From Fuerstiella sp. (GTDB lineage Bacteria; Planctomycetota; Planctomycetia; Planctomycetales; Planctomycetaceae): 64,000 bases of DNA. The stretch is taken from NCBI GenBank assembly GCA_022447225.1, contig JAKVAZ010000010.1, positions 1 to 64,000 of the forward strand, read 5' to 3'. Shown here piece by piece: positions 44,653-54,146 of this stretch; the first letter of the stretch is position 1; each line of letters opens with the position of its first letter. The notes beneath the pieces were generated by a model. That model made no database searches. It had not been told where the DNA came from and saw nothing but the letters and a program-made list of their open reading frames with translations. The position numbers and the translations under genes were made by a program.

Positions 44653-45870
44653 CTAATCTGTGATTGTGGCGACCACTTTGGTCGCCAAATGGCGTCCAAA
44701 ATCTTCGGGAAATTTATCGGACGTTGCATCACCGACGCGAATGAAGATCAGATCTTTGTCGGGGACAACAAAACCATTGTTCTTACGGGCACCGCGTGTC
44801 CAGACGACCCGCTCAGGCACATGATAGATCCACCACATACCGCCATACTCGGGATAAGGATCGGTGGGCTGCCATGCGAAGTCATAGTATTCTTTGGGTA
44901 CGATTTCCCGGCCGTCCCACCTGCCCCGATGGAGGGCAAGGTGGCAGAAGCGGGCGTGTTCGCGTGCTGTGGTGAGTACGCCGCTGTATCCCTGGCTATA
45001 AGGGCCAATATCCTGGTTTCCACCCAGTTGCAGCCAGCGGATGTTCCGAAGTCCGATGGGGACAAACATGCGTTCGTTGAGGAACGGGAACAGGTCTTGT
45101 CCGGCGATTCTGTGAAACAGAGGCAGAAGATGGGCAGCGCCGCCGTTGCTGTAATAGAACTTTGTACCGGGATCCGCAGCCAGCTGTGCCATCGGTGATT
45201 CATCCACTCCGCCGAACGTCCACTCAAACGGCATGGTCTTCGGCGGCGACTGAGCAGCAAAACCGGCCGTCATGCTGAGCAGATGCCGCAGAGTGATGTC
45301 GGCTTTACGCGGGTCGGTCAGCGGCAGTGCTTCGGGCAGGTACCTGCTGTTGAACACTTTCGTTTCCAGATTGAGATCCTCATACCCGGTCAGGCGGCCG
45401 GCTCGAACATCGCCCAGCAGAATGCCGAATGCCGCAGTGGTGTAGGATTTTGAGCTTGAGTAGAGGTTGTATGTCGCCGATCGGTCGCAGCCGTGATACC
45501 ACTCACCGACGACGTAACCACGTCGAATTACGAGGAAACCGGAGTTCCCGCCCGCCAGTCTTGTGTACTCCCAGACTGACTGCAGCGCGTCCCAGTCGAT
45601 GCCGGCTTTATCTCGAATTGTTTGCTTCTGCACTGCGTTGGGGACACCGTCAGACGGGAGCAGACTGCGCCAGCCGCCTTCAGATTCAGGTGGCGGAAAG
45701 TAGTCCGCTGGCTGTTCCGTTTCCGATACCTCCGGAGGTGCCGCCACAAGCGGCGTCCGACCGGTGATCAGTCCGGTGACGCTGAGTATCAAAATGAGGG
45801 CGGGGAGCGTTCGTTTGCCAGGCAGGACAGCTCTGCTGCAGCGACGTTGAGTGAAAAGGCTGTGACACAT
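44653..45870 (-). CDS. Serine hydrolase of the class C beta-lactamase family, exported
   Basis: A 405-residue protein with a signal peptide-like start (LPALILILSVTGLITG, about 22-37). The penicillin-binding fold has Ser138-Ser139-Ser140-Lys141, the SxxK motif with the nucleophile Ser138, and Tyr240-Ser241-Asn242, the YxN motif. The third motif is not the usual KTG; a possible equivalent is RGARKNNG near 360. The region MTAGFAAQ near 200 is typical. Such enzymes include esterases and D-aminopeptidases as well as beta-lactamases. With the changed third motif an antibiotic role is not supported. It is 63 bases upstream of the PmoA-sialidase gene, on the same strand. Confidence 0.85.
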   Translation of the reverse strand: MCHSLFTQRRCSRAVLPGKRTLPALILILSVTGLITGRTPLVAAPPEVSETEQPADYFPPPESEGGWRSLLPSDGVPNAVQKQTIRDKAGIDWDALQSVWEYTRLAGGNSGFLVIRRGYVVGEWYHGCDRSATYNLYSSSKSYTTAAFGILLGDVRAGRLTGYEDLNLETKVFNSRYLPEALPLTDPRKADITLRHLLSMTAGFAAQSPPKTMPFEWTFGGVDESPMAQLAADPGTKFYYSNGGAAHLLPLFHRIAGQDLFPFLNERMFVPIGLRNIRWLQLGGNQDIGPYSQGYSGVLTTAREHARFCHLALHRGRWDGREIVPKEYYDFAWQPTDPYPEYGGMWWIYHVPERVVWTRGARKNNGFVVPDKDLIFIRVGDATSDKFPEDFGRHLATKVVATITD

Positions 45871-46029
45871 AGCGTTTTGAATTCCTCAGAAGAGATAACC
45901 TGTTCGGCCGCATGAAGCAGACCGGGCCATCATTATGGGTCGGGTGGCCAACGTTGTCTACGACGCAAATGAGTGGTTCATCACAGATTTCGGGTGACTT
46001 CAAAGTCGGAGTATCATTCGTACTGACGA

Positions 46030-47598
46030 TTACGGATGTCCGTTGCTGTCCGGTTGCTGCCACTGCGACAGGATACACTGCGCCGCGTTGTGACCCGGAG
46101 CGCCACTGACTTCTCCGCCGGGATGAGTCCCCGCGCCGCACAAATAGAGGCCCTGAACGGGTGTGCCATAGCTGGACCATCCCTGCAGCGGTCGGTTGGC
46201 AAGGAACTGATCGGGAACCATGTCCAGATGCCGGATGTTACCGTCCGTCATGGCAACTCTCCGCTGAATATCGATGGGCGTGAACAGTGACCGATCGACA
46301 ATGCAGTCACGGATGTCCGGCGCATACCGGCTGACAACATCGATCAGTTTTTCGGCAACTTCCTCGCGGCGGCTGTCCCACGTCCCTTCGGACAGCCGGA
46401 CGGGAGCGTAGAGAGCCCAGATTGACATCACGTGTTGACCCTCCGCAGTGAGCGTAGGATCGTAGACTGACGGAATCTGGATTTCCATGACGGGTTCATC
46501 CGCGGGCCGCCCCTGACGAGCGTCGTTCCAGCTCTTTTCATAGTATTCAACTGACGGACAGATCTTGATGTTTGCCAGGCAGCGCGGGTCGAAGTCTTCA
46601 GCAACAGACTGTGAAAAGTCCGGAAGACGACTCAGTGCAGCATGGAATTTCAGATAGCCGGTGTTGGTTTTTAATCTGGTCGTCCGGCGAAAAAATTCTG
46701 ATGGTAAATGTTTCTCGCCGACCATTTTCAGCAGAGTCTGTTTCGGATCGGCGTTACTCACAACAATTCGACTCGTGATGTCTGTCCCGTCCTGCAGCCG
46801 AACGCCGATCGCCTGGCCCTGCTCGATGAGGACCTGTTCGACGGTGGCGTCCGTTTGAATCGTGACACCGAGTGTGCGGATTGAATCGGCCAGCGCCTGG
46901 GTGATGGATCCCATACCTCCTTTGACGATTCCAACATCTGCGGGACGACTGAACATGTCACACTTGATGTAGGTGTAGCACCAGGCGCTGCCCGATGCGG
47001 CCGGGTCACCGACGTCCTGAGCCTGAATGAATGCCCCACGCACCGCATCGGAGTCGAAGAATTCCGTGACCAGATCTTTCATGCTGGTCGTGAGTAGTCG
47101 GTCCAGAAACTGCTCGTCGGCTGTCCCCCGAACCTTTGCGGCGAGTTCGGACAGGGTTGGCGGGGAGCTGAGGAAATAGGGATAGATCAGTTCGGCTGCC
47201 CGCTGCCAGAATGCCTGCCACTTCGGATAGGCGTCGGCGTCGTGCCTGGAGAATTGCGCGATTGATTCCTGGCTGCGTTCGACGGAATCCCACAGCATCA
47301 GACTGCGGCCATCCGGATAAGGCTGGAATCGAGCCGGATCCAGCTGATACACCTCAAATCCGTGCTGATGCAGGTTGAAGTCATCGATGATCTTCGGCTG
47401 AAGCAGGTGGCAAATGTACGAACAGGAAGACAGGCGGTACCCGCTGAAGAGTTCTTCAGTGGCAACCGCACCACCAACGAAAGAACGGCGTTCCAGCAGA
47501 AGGACCTTCAGTCCGGCTTTGGCAAGATACCCGGCGCAAACCAGCCCGTTATGGCCGCCTCCTGCAACAATTGCATCGTAGTCTCGACCGGTTGTCAT
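46030..47598 (-). CDS. FAD-dependent oxidoreductase related to phytoene desaturase/PYROXD2
   Basis: A 522-residue flavoprotein. The dinucleotide-binding motif AIVAGGGHNGLVCAGYL is near 9-25, followed by VLLLERRSFVGGA. The C-terminus has the second FAD block LYLCGAGTHPGGEVSGAPGHN. The middle (GYRLSSCSYICHLLQPKIIDD and KGGMGSITQALADSIR) matches the PYROXD2/CrtI-like group better than carotenoid desaturases. No carotenoid genes accompany it. The redox substrate is unknown. The start is the ATG at 47598, with no strong ribosome-binding site. It is 159 bases upstream of the beta-lactamase-like gene. Confidence 0.9.
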   Translation of the reverse strand: MTTGRDYDAIVAGGGHNGLVCAGYLAKAGLKVLLLERRSFVGGAVATEELFSGYRLSSCSYICHLLQPKIIDDFNLHQHGFEVYQLDPARFQPYPDGRSLMLWDSVERSQESIAQFSRHDADAYPKWQAFWQRAAELIYPYFLSSPPTLSELAAKVRGTADEQFLDRLLTTSMKDLVTEFFDSDAVRGAFIQAQDVGDPAASGSAWCYTYIKCDMFSRPADVGIVKGGMGSITQALADSIRTLGVTIQTDATVEQVLIEQGQAIGVRLQDGTDITSRIVVSNADPKQTLLKMVGEKHLPSEFFRRTTRLKTNTGYLKFHAALSRLPDFSQSVAEDFDPRCLANIKICPSVEYYEKSWNDARQGRPADEPVMEIQIPSVYDPTLTAEGQHVMSIWALYAPVRLSEGTWDSRREEVAEKLIDVVSRYAPDIRDCIVDRSLFTPIDIQRRVAMTDGNIRHLDMVPDQFLANRPLQGWSSYGTPVQGLYLCGAGTHPGGEVSGAPGHNAAQCILSQWQQPDSNGHP

Positions 47599-47844
47599 GA
47601 TTGAACCTTTCCATCGATGCCTGATTCATAATTGCCGATTGATACCCGCGGCAGAGGGGCCTGTCGCTTTTCCCGGAACGCTCTGTCCTGCCTGGTACTG
47701 TATTAGTTCGGGATGAGTTTTGTCTTCGTTCGGCACAAACGCAGGTCCGGCAAACCGAACAGGCACAGTACCGCCGGGATTGAATGTTTTTTCAATATCG
47801 CATTTATAGCAACGGAACGGTCCTGGTTCGCTTCAGATGATCAA

Positions 47845-50007
47845 TCATTCGGTTGAGCCGGATTCGTCGAGCTTCTTTACTTCGGCCTGCCACTCCGCTA
47901 AAGCTTCGTCGATGGTGATTCGCCAGGCAGTGTAGCCACACCACAGCAGACCTTCTCGTGTTCTTTCTTCCTCCTGACATGCAGCGTGGAAACGATCTCG
48001 CACAGTCTCAGCTTCTTCGAGAATTTGTTGAGCCTGTCGGATCGTCGCTTTGCGGGCAACGCCGTTTTGGGCATTTGCTCTGGACCGCTGTTCATCCAGC
48101 GCGACCAGTGCCCGGGTCAGTTGAAGAGTCAGAACGGATCCATCAAGCGCGGTTTGCAGATAGTCAATGCGCCGCAGAAGCTGGCGTTCCTCGCTGACTT
48201 TGGCTTTCAGTTCGTTCAATTCCTCAAGACACTCTTGAAGCTCGCTGATGGCGTGGTCCTTGTCTCTCAGGTACGTCATCCTGCGTTCCTGGCTGAGCGG
48301 TTCATCCGGTGTCCAGGCCGACTGTGTTGCCGAACCACCACCACTTCCGTAAAGCAGTTCCGGAAGCGCGGCTGTGACGCGTTTGTAGATGTCCCGAATC
48401 TCCTGAGCGGTCTTCCCCCAGTAGCGGCGGAAGTAATCACGTTCCAGCTGTTCGACAGAGACGTCGGGATTCCATGTCACACGTGGAACCACGAATTTGT
48501 TGTAACTTTTGGTCCACCAGCCCTCCATTTCCTGGTGCTGCTCGAAACCGTCCACTCCCAGTTCGCGGAGGTATTGTACGTCCTGCACCAGATTCGGAAG
48601 CGGCATCAACCGAAGTCCGAGGTATCGAAAACGCATGTATTTTTCATGGAACACCATGCCCGCTCCGGTGTCTCGACAGATCTCCAGCCATTTGTCGCAG
48701 GCTTCCTGATAAGTGTACTTTCCGAACTTGTATCTGTTTGTCTGCGGGTCTCGGAATGGAAAGGCAAAGTTGCGTCCCCATGGTGCGAAATCCACATCGA
48801 TGGCAGCGGTAGGTCGGGCGATCGGATCCGGATCGACTGTGGTGGCGTAGGCGATGTGCATGATTCTCATTCCTGGCCGCACGCGCCGGGCTCTTTCAGC
48901 AAGAGCGGAATTGAGATCGAGGTAACGTTTGGCAACAGTGTGTGTTCCGCATTCCGGACAGTCACACCAGCCTTCCAGACCGTCACGCGGCATTGGATTG
49001 AAGACCTGGACTTCAGGATTCTCGTTAAGGAACATCTCGAAGTTGTTCAGGAAGGCAGACATTGCCTGGGGATTTGTCGTACAGAAGGACTGGTAGCCGG
49101 TGTCGGTCTGTGGATTGCGGAATCCCGCCAGTCGTTTTCCGTTTTTCAGCGCGTACCATTCCGGGTGCTTAATGCCGTATCGATCCGGCGGGAGAAACAT
49201 CCGATAGGTTTCATGCCCGCCGACTCCGATGATGATCCCCCGCTTCAACAGTTCCGGAACAACCTGCCGACGAATTTCTTTCCAGAGCTCTTCATGGCGC
49301 ACATAGGACCAGTTGTCGAAGATGAAAACGTTGTCACGGCACTTTGCAAACCAGTCGGCTTCGCGTTCTAAACGTTCGATACTGACCTTTTCGTTTCGTC
49401 CTTCACCGGCTCCTTCATTCGTATACCATCGACCGCGAAACGAGAAGGCCGCCTGTTCAAAACTTTGTTTCCTGGTGGTCAGCCAGACCTTGAGTTTCTT
49501 TGCAGGCCGGACGGGCACGACTTCGTCGCCGGGATCCAGGGTGTAAAAGCCGCAGTCAGCGGCCTTTTCCAGCACGTCATACACTCCGTACAGCAACGAC
49601 CGGCCTCGGGTGGCCACAAGAGTCAGAACTCCGTTGCCCGTCTTCCACATGAACGCGTCAATCCCCGGAACCTCAAGATGACACGGCTTGATTGGCTGCA
49701 GATGCGGCGGCAGGTTCGGGATTTCAACGTTCGGTTCCCTCAGATCAGAGAGGTGAAGGCATAACTCCCAGGGCTGCAGATTCTCCCGTTCCTGAATCGT
49801 AATGCTCACGGGATAGACCCGTTCCAGATAGTGCTTCAGTTCCGAAACGGCAAACTCGACCACCGTATCTGAGTTGGGTGAGTGCTGCAGCGTCAATGAA
49901 AAATTGCCGGGCGCGTCGGAAGCCGAACCCACCGACGGCAGCACAACGCTCAGCAGAAAAATGACTCTCCGGAACGACACAAAATTCAATAAACCGGTCA
50001 TTGACAT
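47845..50007 (-). CDS. DUF4838-domain secreted protein
   Basis: A 720-residue exported protein. The ATG at 50007 is preceded by GGAGG four bases upstream and begins a signal peptide (RRVIFLLSVVLPSVGSA). The frame runs on to 50196, but the extra residues would hide this signal. Residues about 28-160 form an alpha-glucuronidase-like beta domain (AVSELKHYLERVYPVSI, SLLYGVYDVLEKAADCGFY). DUF4838 follows, with QVFNPMPRDGLEGWCDCPECG near 345-365, the cysteine cluster also seen in the 16088 protein. The C-terminal third is helical and charged. It probably acts on polysaccharide outside the cytoplasm. The substrate is not known. Confidence 0.85.
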   Translation of the reverse strand: MSMTGLLNFVSFRRVIFLLSVVLPSVGSASDAPGNFSLTLQHSPNSDTVVEFAVSELKHYLERVYPVSITIQERENLQPWELCLHLSDLREPNVEIPNLPPHLQPIKPCHLEVPGIDAFMWKTGNGVLTLVATRGRSLLYGVYDVLEKAADCGFYTLDPGDEVVPVRPAKKLKVWLTTRKQSFEQAAFSFRGRWYTNEGAGEGRNEKVSIERLEREADWFAKCRDNVFIFDNWSYVRHEELWKEIRRQVVPELLKRGIIIGVGGHETYRMFLPPDRYGIKHPEWYALKNGKRLAGFRNPQTDTGYQSFCTTNPQAMSAFLNNFEMFLNENPEVQVFNPMPRDGLEGWCDCPECGTHTVAKRYLDLNSALAERARRVRPGMRIMHIAYATTVDPDPIARPTAAIDVDFAPWGRNFAFPFRDPQTNRYKFGKYTYQEACDKWLEICRDTGAGMVFHEKYMRFRYLGLRLMPLPNLVQDVQYLRELGVDGFEQHQEMEGWWTKSYNKFVVPRVTWNPDVSVEQLERDYFRRYWGKTAQEIRDIYKRVTAALPELLYGSGGGSATQSAWTPDEPLSQERRMTYLRDKDHAISELQECLEELNELKAKVSEERQLLRRIDYLQTALDGSVLTLQLTRALVALDEQRSRANAQNGVARKATIRQAQQILEEAETVRDRFHAACQEEERTREGLLWCGYTAWRITIDEALAEWQAEVKKLDESGSTE

Positions 50008-50508
50008 GTTTCCTCCGACAGGTCCGCTGCGTTCATCAGTCTGCCGGTTCACGGCCTGGACCTCAGCCGTTGGTGTGGCCTGATCTTTTTGGAACGGGAT
50101 TATTAGATGTGCTGCAAACGTCACGTTAGCATGGCTATTGTGATGCATTCCTGAAGCAATGCGAATGGTGGACGTTCTGTGGTAGACCGCAAACAATCCT
50201 GACGGAATTGTATGTCACCATGCAGAATAACGAACGAATCCTTAGTTGTCGGATTTTGAGTACACGCGGAGCAAAGCTCTGAGTCGTTGGAGTGCGTTAA
50301 AGGGGCAACCGGATCTGTGCAGCTCAGACACGAATCAGGCTTTCCCCAACCTTAAGGGACCCGTACAGAACAAATGAAAATACGGCGACAAAAAAATACC
50401 GGGGTCAGTCCCGGGAACGGCATTAATCCTGGCTGGTACCGCAGGGGGGTATGGGGAGGCTTCGTGATTCCGGTTGCCGGAAGACGGGGTGTTTGAGTGA
50501 GGATCATC
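50008..50508. other. Divergent intergenic region, no gene seen
   Basis: A 501-base gap between two divergent secreted-enzyme genes. A short hairpin (CCGGG/CCCGG around GTCAGT at 50399-50414) occurs 95 bases ahead of the rightward gene. GAGGATCATC precedes that gene's ATG. No gene or RNA gene is visible. Confidence 0.4.
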
Positions 50509-53500
50509 ATGAACAAGTCCGGACGATACGCAATTTTACTCTCCGGACGCCCTGTTGCGTCTTCGGTCATCGGTGTCCTTATCGGGATGCTGTCCGCTGT
50601 ACCCGCATTCTGCGGCTCTCAACATGAAGATTCCCTGCAGGAAGTGTATCGCTACCGATTTGATGAGGACCCGCACTGGAAAGAAAACTGGGACGTGGAA
50701 GTCACCGGAGGCACTCAGCGCCCCGTTCTCAGATCTGAAGACAGTCCGGCCGGTGTGAAACGGCTGTATTTTGACAATCGCCAGGGAGCCAGCCTCAAAC
50801 TTAAAGGTCGGCAGACATTCGCACTGTCATCCCGGATGCAGTACACGCTCACGGCTCGTCTGCGCATGCAGGGCTACTACGGAGAAATACGAGTCGATCT
50901 GGTTGATGCCGCCGATACGGACAGAACGTCGCGGGCGTATCGATTCAATCCGACCCATTCACCGTCCATGCGCGTTGGTCTGGCCGGTGAACGAGCGAGG
51001 TCGATTGCTCAGTTGTTCACCATGCCTTCGTCGCACCAGGAGTTCGTCGATCTGAGCATCGTGTTTTTCGCCCCGGACCGGGCGACTGAGGTTTTTATTG
51101 AGATTGCCGGCAGCGGTGGTATTGAGACCCTGGTTGAGGAAGTAGCGGTCTACCGAAATCTGTTACCGGTCTCAACGTTCGAAACCGGGATCGGCATCAG
51201 GAACCATCGTTGGTTCGGCGATACATTCTTCCGCACCGGCAGACTCTTCGAGGCCGAGGCCGTTGCGACGGACTTGCAGCTCCTTACCTCAGAAGATGTC
51301 GATGGAGACGGACAGTGGTCATTGATTCAATTGCCCCAGCCGGAACATCCAAAAATGTTCCCAATCAAAAATCCGTGGTTGTTTAGCGAATATTCGGTTT
51401 TGAAATCCGACTCGTCGCCACGAGAACAGGGAGGGACCACAGGAATTCTGCAGCTGCACTGCACAAGTCTTTACGGTGGTCAGTATGAGGTTTTTCTGTC
51501 TGACACCTGCCGAGACGCAGCAATATCTTTAGATGGTCATCACTGGAGAACAGTGCGGGGAGGAAACGGTGAACTGAACCTCGGGCTCGTGGACGTGGGT
51601 GAAGACGGATTCAGACTCTGGATCGACCATCGTCATGCGACTTCCGTTAATCCCGGCCCCATCTACGTGGATTACGTTCGTTTTATGCCTGTGTATGTAC
51701 CGGAGAACGGGATAGAGCAGCCGCAGAAACTACAGACGGTTCAGACTCCTTCGTCCGTGCTGGACTTAAACGTAAGTCTGGTCAGTCAGCAGGTCAGTCG
51801 GCGAAAGGATGAATGGGTCTGGTGCGGGATTCCTTTTGCACCCGGACAATTCAATCCGGCCGACAGGGTTTCCTGCGATGCTGCAAAGAATCTTACTGCC
51901 AGACCGCTGCTTTCCTGGCGCGACGGAAGCGTGAAGTGGCTGGGCGTTGAATTCCAGGCCAACGATATGTCTGACAGGGAATGTGTTCTGCGCTTGGAGA
52001 AGGGAGCGGATTCATCATCCGTGACATTGCCAAATGAAGCCGGTCGTTCTGCTGGAAACGAGGCAATACTGGATCTGGGCGATGTGGAAGTCCGTGCGGA
52101 ACACAATGTCTGGGACACGATTCTGTTTCGGGGAAAGCCGCTGATCAGCGGAGGGCCAGGCATTCGGTGTGAAACAGAGACCGGTATGGTGCTTGATGAA
52201 CTTATCACCAACAACGTGATGATTGAGAACAACGGACCGCATCCAACCCTGTATTCTCACGGATATCTCGGTCGTGACGGCGTGGCTGGTCCGGTTGCGT
52301 TCGAAGCATGGCTGGCAGAACGGGCGCCTGGTGTGTTGGGCCTCACATTCAGTGTGGTTAACATGTCCGACGAACAGTACCAAACGGACGCCGGTTGTTC
52401 ACCTGCAGTGGGACTTCGGGATCTGCAGCTGATCATTGACAACATCGAGGTTTGTCCACAGGAAATGGTCTGGCCGTCCGGAAGCCTTCCGGCTGAAGGA
52501 CGACAGGTTCTCAGGCAGGACGGCAGTGGCCCCAGTCTGGAGACCTTTGCCGGACAGTGGAGTCTTGAAGTCGATGGACACCAGCGGGCAGCCGGCCGTC
52601 GCACCGAGGGCTGGACGGACATCTGCAGCAGTAGTGCGGGGGTGGGGGTCGCCGTTCGTGAGTTTATAGAGAAATATCCAAAGTCGCTGGCCGTGGAAAA
52701 CTCAGACGGACGACTGGCTGTTCAGGTCGGAATCTGGCCGGCCGACGCCGAAACGTTCCGCTGGTCTCAGGGAACACGACTGACGGTCGACCTGGGAATT
52801 TATCTTCACGAAGGAACTGATCGGAATCAACGTGAAGTCGCGCTGGCCGCCATTCTGAATCCACTGCGAGCCATCCTGCCCGCTGCTCATTACTGCAATG
52901 CTTCGGTGTTTCACGCTGCTCTGGTTCCTGCCCCTGTCGAAGAATTTTTGCCGTACGAAAAAAGTATCGAGGACATGAACCGCAGAGCTCTGACACAGGC
53001 GATGAGTTACGGTCATGAACACTGGGGAGACGTTTTTCAGGGATCCGGCTACGTTCGTGGAACAACACGAATGTGGGGCAATCAGGAATACGGTCAGTTA
53101 CCGGCCAAAGTGTGGCACTTTGTCCGCACCGCAGATTTGTCCGAGCTCGCTGTACTTGAGGCCGCGTCGGCGCATTATGCAGATATTGACGTTTGCCATT
53201 ACTCCACACGAAAAGGCTGGACCGGCGGCTCACACCCGCATTCCGGCGACATCCGCGAAGGACATCAGATCGAACCGCCAAACTTCGCACATATTCATGG
53301 GGCTGATGCTCTGTTGTGGACACATCTGTTAACGGGCAATCAGCGGCTTAAAGATACCGCGGTGGAGATGGCAGACTTCGTGCTCGACAATATGCCGCCG
53401 CATGGTTCCTATTCGCAGGTCGTGCTGAGTCGATGGGGGGAGAGTCATCCGCCATTTGGAGCATATGACGGGGTACGGGAATTCGGACTGCCGTTACAGA

Positions 53501-54033
53501 CTGTGTGCACAGCGTATGAGATTACAGGGGACAACAAATATCTGCAGACAGCCCATCGTCTGGCGGATTACGGATTGCGTCTGCAGGACCCTGAGGATGG
53601 TTTTGTGGAAACCGCCTGGTATTTTGCCGCCAGTCGCCAGGCCAGAGTCGGGGCGCGATATGACATGAACCCGGCACTGATGCACTACTGGGAATTAACC
53701 GGAGACCGCCGGGTCGAACGATTTTTCGCGAAGATGGCCGATTTCCTGCTCGATCCTCCGAACAGAAATGCGGACTACATCATGCATCGCTTCCGTGTTC
53801 GCGGCTGGTTTGGTGGTTCGGAAAATCCGGAATCGTGGGCGTTTGCAGCGAAATTTTCGCCTCGGCGTACCGAAATGCTTCATGTGATGAAACAGCGATT
53901 CCTTAGTGAAAAATACAATACTTTCTGGCCGGACCATCAGGCACTGGATGCGAACGCCAAACAGCTGGGCTATCTGACCGTTGGTGGACATGCTGCGATT
54001 GGAGTGCTGGCAAATCCTCAGTCACCAAGATAA
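50509..54033 (+). CDS. Large secreted lyase-like protein related to PcRGLX/YetA exo-rhamnogalacturonan lyases
   Basis: A 1174-residue exported protein. The ATG at 50509 is preceded by GAGGA and begins a signal peptide (hydrophobic about 18-34, ending near AFC-GS). Residues about 40-420 are beta-rich, with sugar-binding-like segments (YGGQYEVFLSD, LVDVGEDGFRLWID). The family hallmark begins near 440, VWCGIPFAPGQFNPADRV, where members have the RIFT-barrel WxxGxPFPxG pattern, followed by WRDGSVKWLGVEF. The C-terminal half (about 820-1170) has GGSHPHSGDIREGHQIEP and alternating helices typical of an alpha/alpha barrel (YEITGDNKYLQTAHRLADYGL). Family members split pectin-type rhamnogalacturonan. 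The exact substrate here is inferred. Confidence 0.85.
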   Translation: MNKSGRYAILLSGRPVASSVIGVLIGMLSAVPAFCGSQHEDSLQEVYRYRFDEDPHWKENWDVEVTGGTQRPVLRSEDSPAGVKRLYFDNRQGASLKLKGRQTFALSSRMQYTLTARLRMQGYYGEIRVDLVDAADTDRTSRAYRFNPTHSPSMRVGLAGERARSIAQLFTMPSSHQEFVDLSIVFFAPDRATEVFIEIAGSGGIETLVEEVAVYRNLLPVSTFETGIGIRNHRWFGDTFFRTGRLFEAEAVATDLQLLTSEDVDGDGQWSLIQLPQPEHPKMFPIKNPWLFSEYSVLKSDSSPREQGGTTGILQLHCTSLYGGQYEVFLSDTCRDAAISLDGHHWRTVRGGNGELNLGLVDVGEDGFRLWIDHRHATSVNPGPIYVDYVRFMPVYVPENGIEQPQKLQTVQTPSSVLDLNVSLVSQQVSRRKDEWVWCGIPFAPGQFNPADRVSCDAAKNLTARPLLSWRDGSVKWLGVEFQANDMSDRECVLRLEKGADSSSVTLPNEAGRSAGNEAILDLGDVEVRAEHNVWDTILFRGKPLISGGPGIRCETETGMVLDELITNNVMIENNGPHPTLYSHGYLGRDGVAGPVAFEAWLAERAPGVLGLTFSVVNMSDEQYQTDAGCSPAVGLRDLQLIIDNIEVCPQEMVWPSGSLPAEGRQVLRQDGSGPSLETFAGQWSLEVDGHQRAAGRRTEGWTDICSSSAGVGVAVREFIEKYPKSLAVENSDGRLAVQVGIWPADAETFRWSQGTRLTVDLGIYLHEGTDRNQREVALAAILNPLRAILPAAHYCNASVFHAALVPAPVEEFLPYEKSIEDMNRRALTQAMSYGHEHWGDVFQGSGYVRGTTRMWGNQEYGQLPAKVWHFVRTADLSELAVLEAASAHYADIDVCHYSTRKGWTGGSHPHSGDIREGHQIEPPNFAHIHGADALLWTHLLTGNQRLKDTAVEMADFVLDNMPPHGSYSQVVLSRWGESHPPFGAYDGVREFGLPLQTVCTAYEITGDNKYLQTAHRLADYGLRLQDPEDGFVETAWYFAASRQARVGARYDMNPALMHYWELTGDRRVERFFAKMADFLLDPPNRNADYIMHRFRVRGWFGGSENPESWAFAAKFSPRRTEMLHVMKQRFLSEKYNTFWPDHQALDANAKQLGYLTVGGHAAIGVLANPQSPR

Positions 54034-54146
54034 AAGAGGTTGAGTCCACATGGGTGTGAATGGGAGTCAGGCCCCGGCCGATCGACACCACATCTGAATC
54101 TGATCCGTTTGGTAACAGCGAATCGGGCATCACAGACTGAGTCAAC

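Noticed and set aside
47986-49371. A 461-codon plus-strand ORF antisense to the DUF4838 gene
   Set aside because: It lacks any recognisable domain and lies wholly opposite a gene with a clear signal peptide and family motifs. Its length comes from the codon usage of the real gene.
50399-50414. CCGGG/CCCGG hairpin resembling a REP element
   Set aside because: Only one copy was seen in the window, the stem is five base pairs, and no associated transposase is present.
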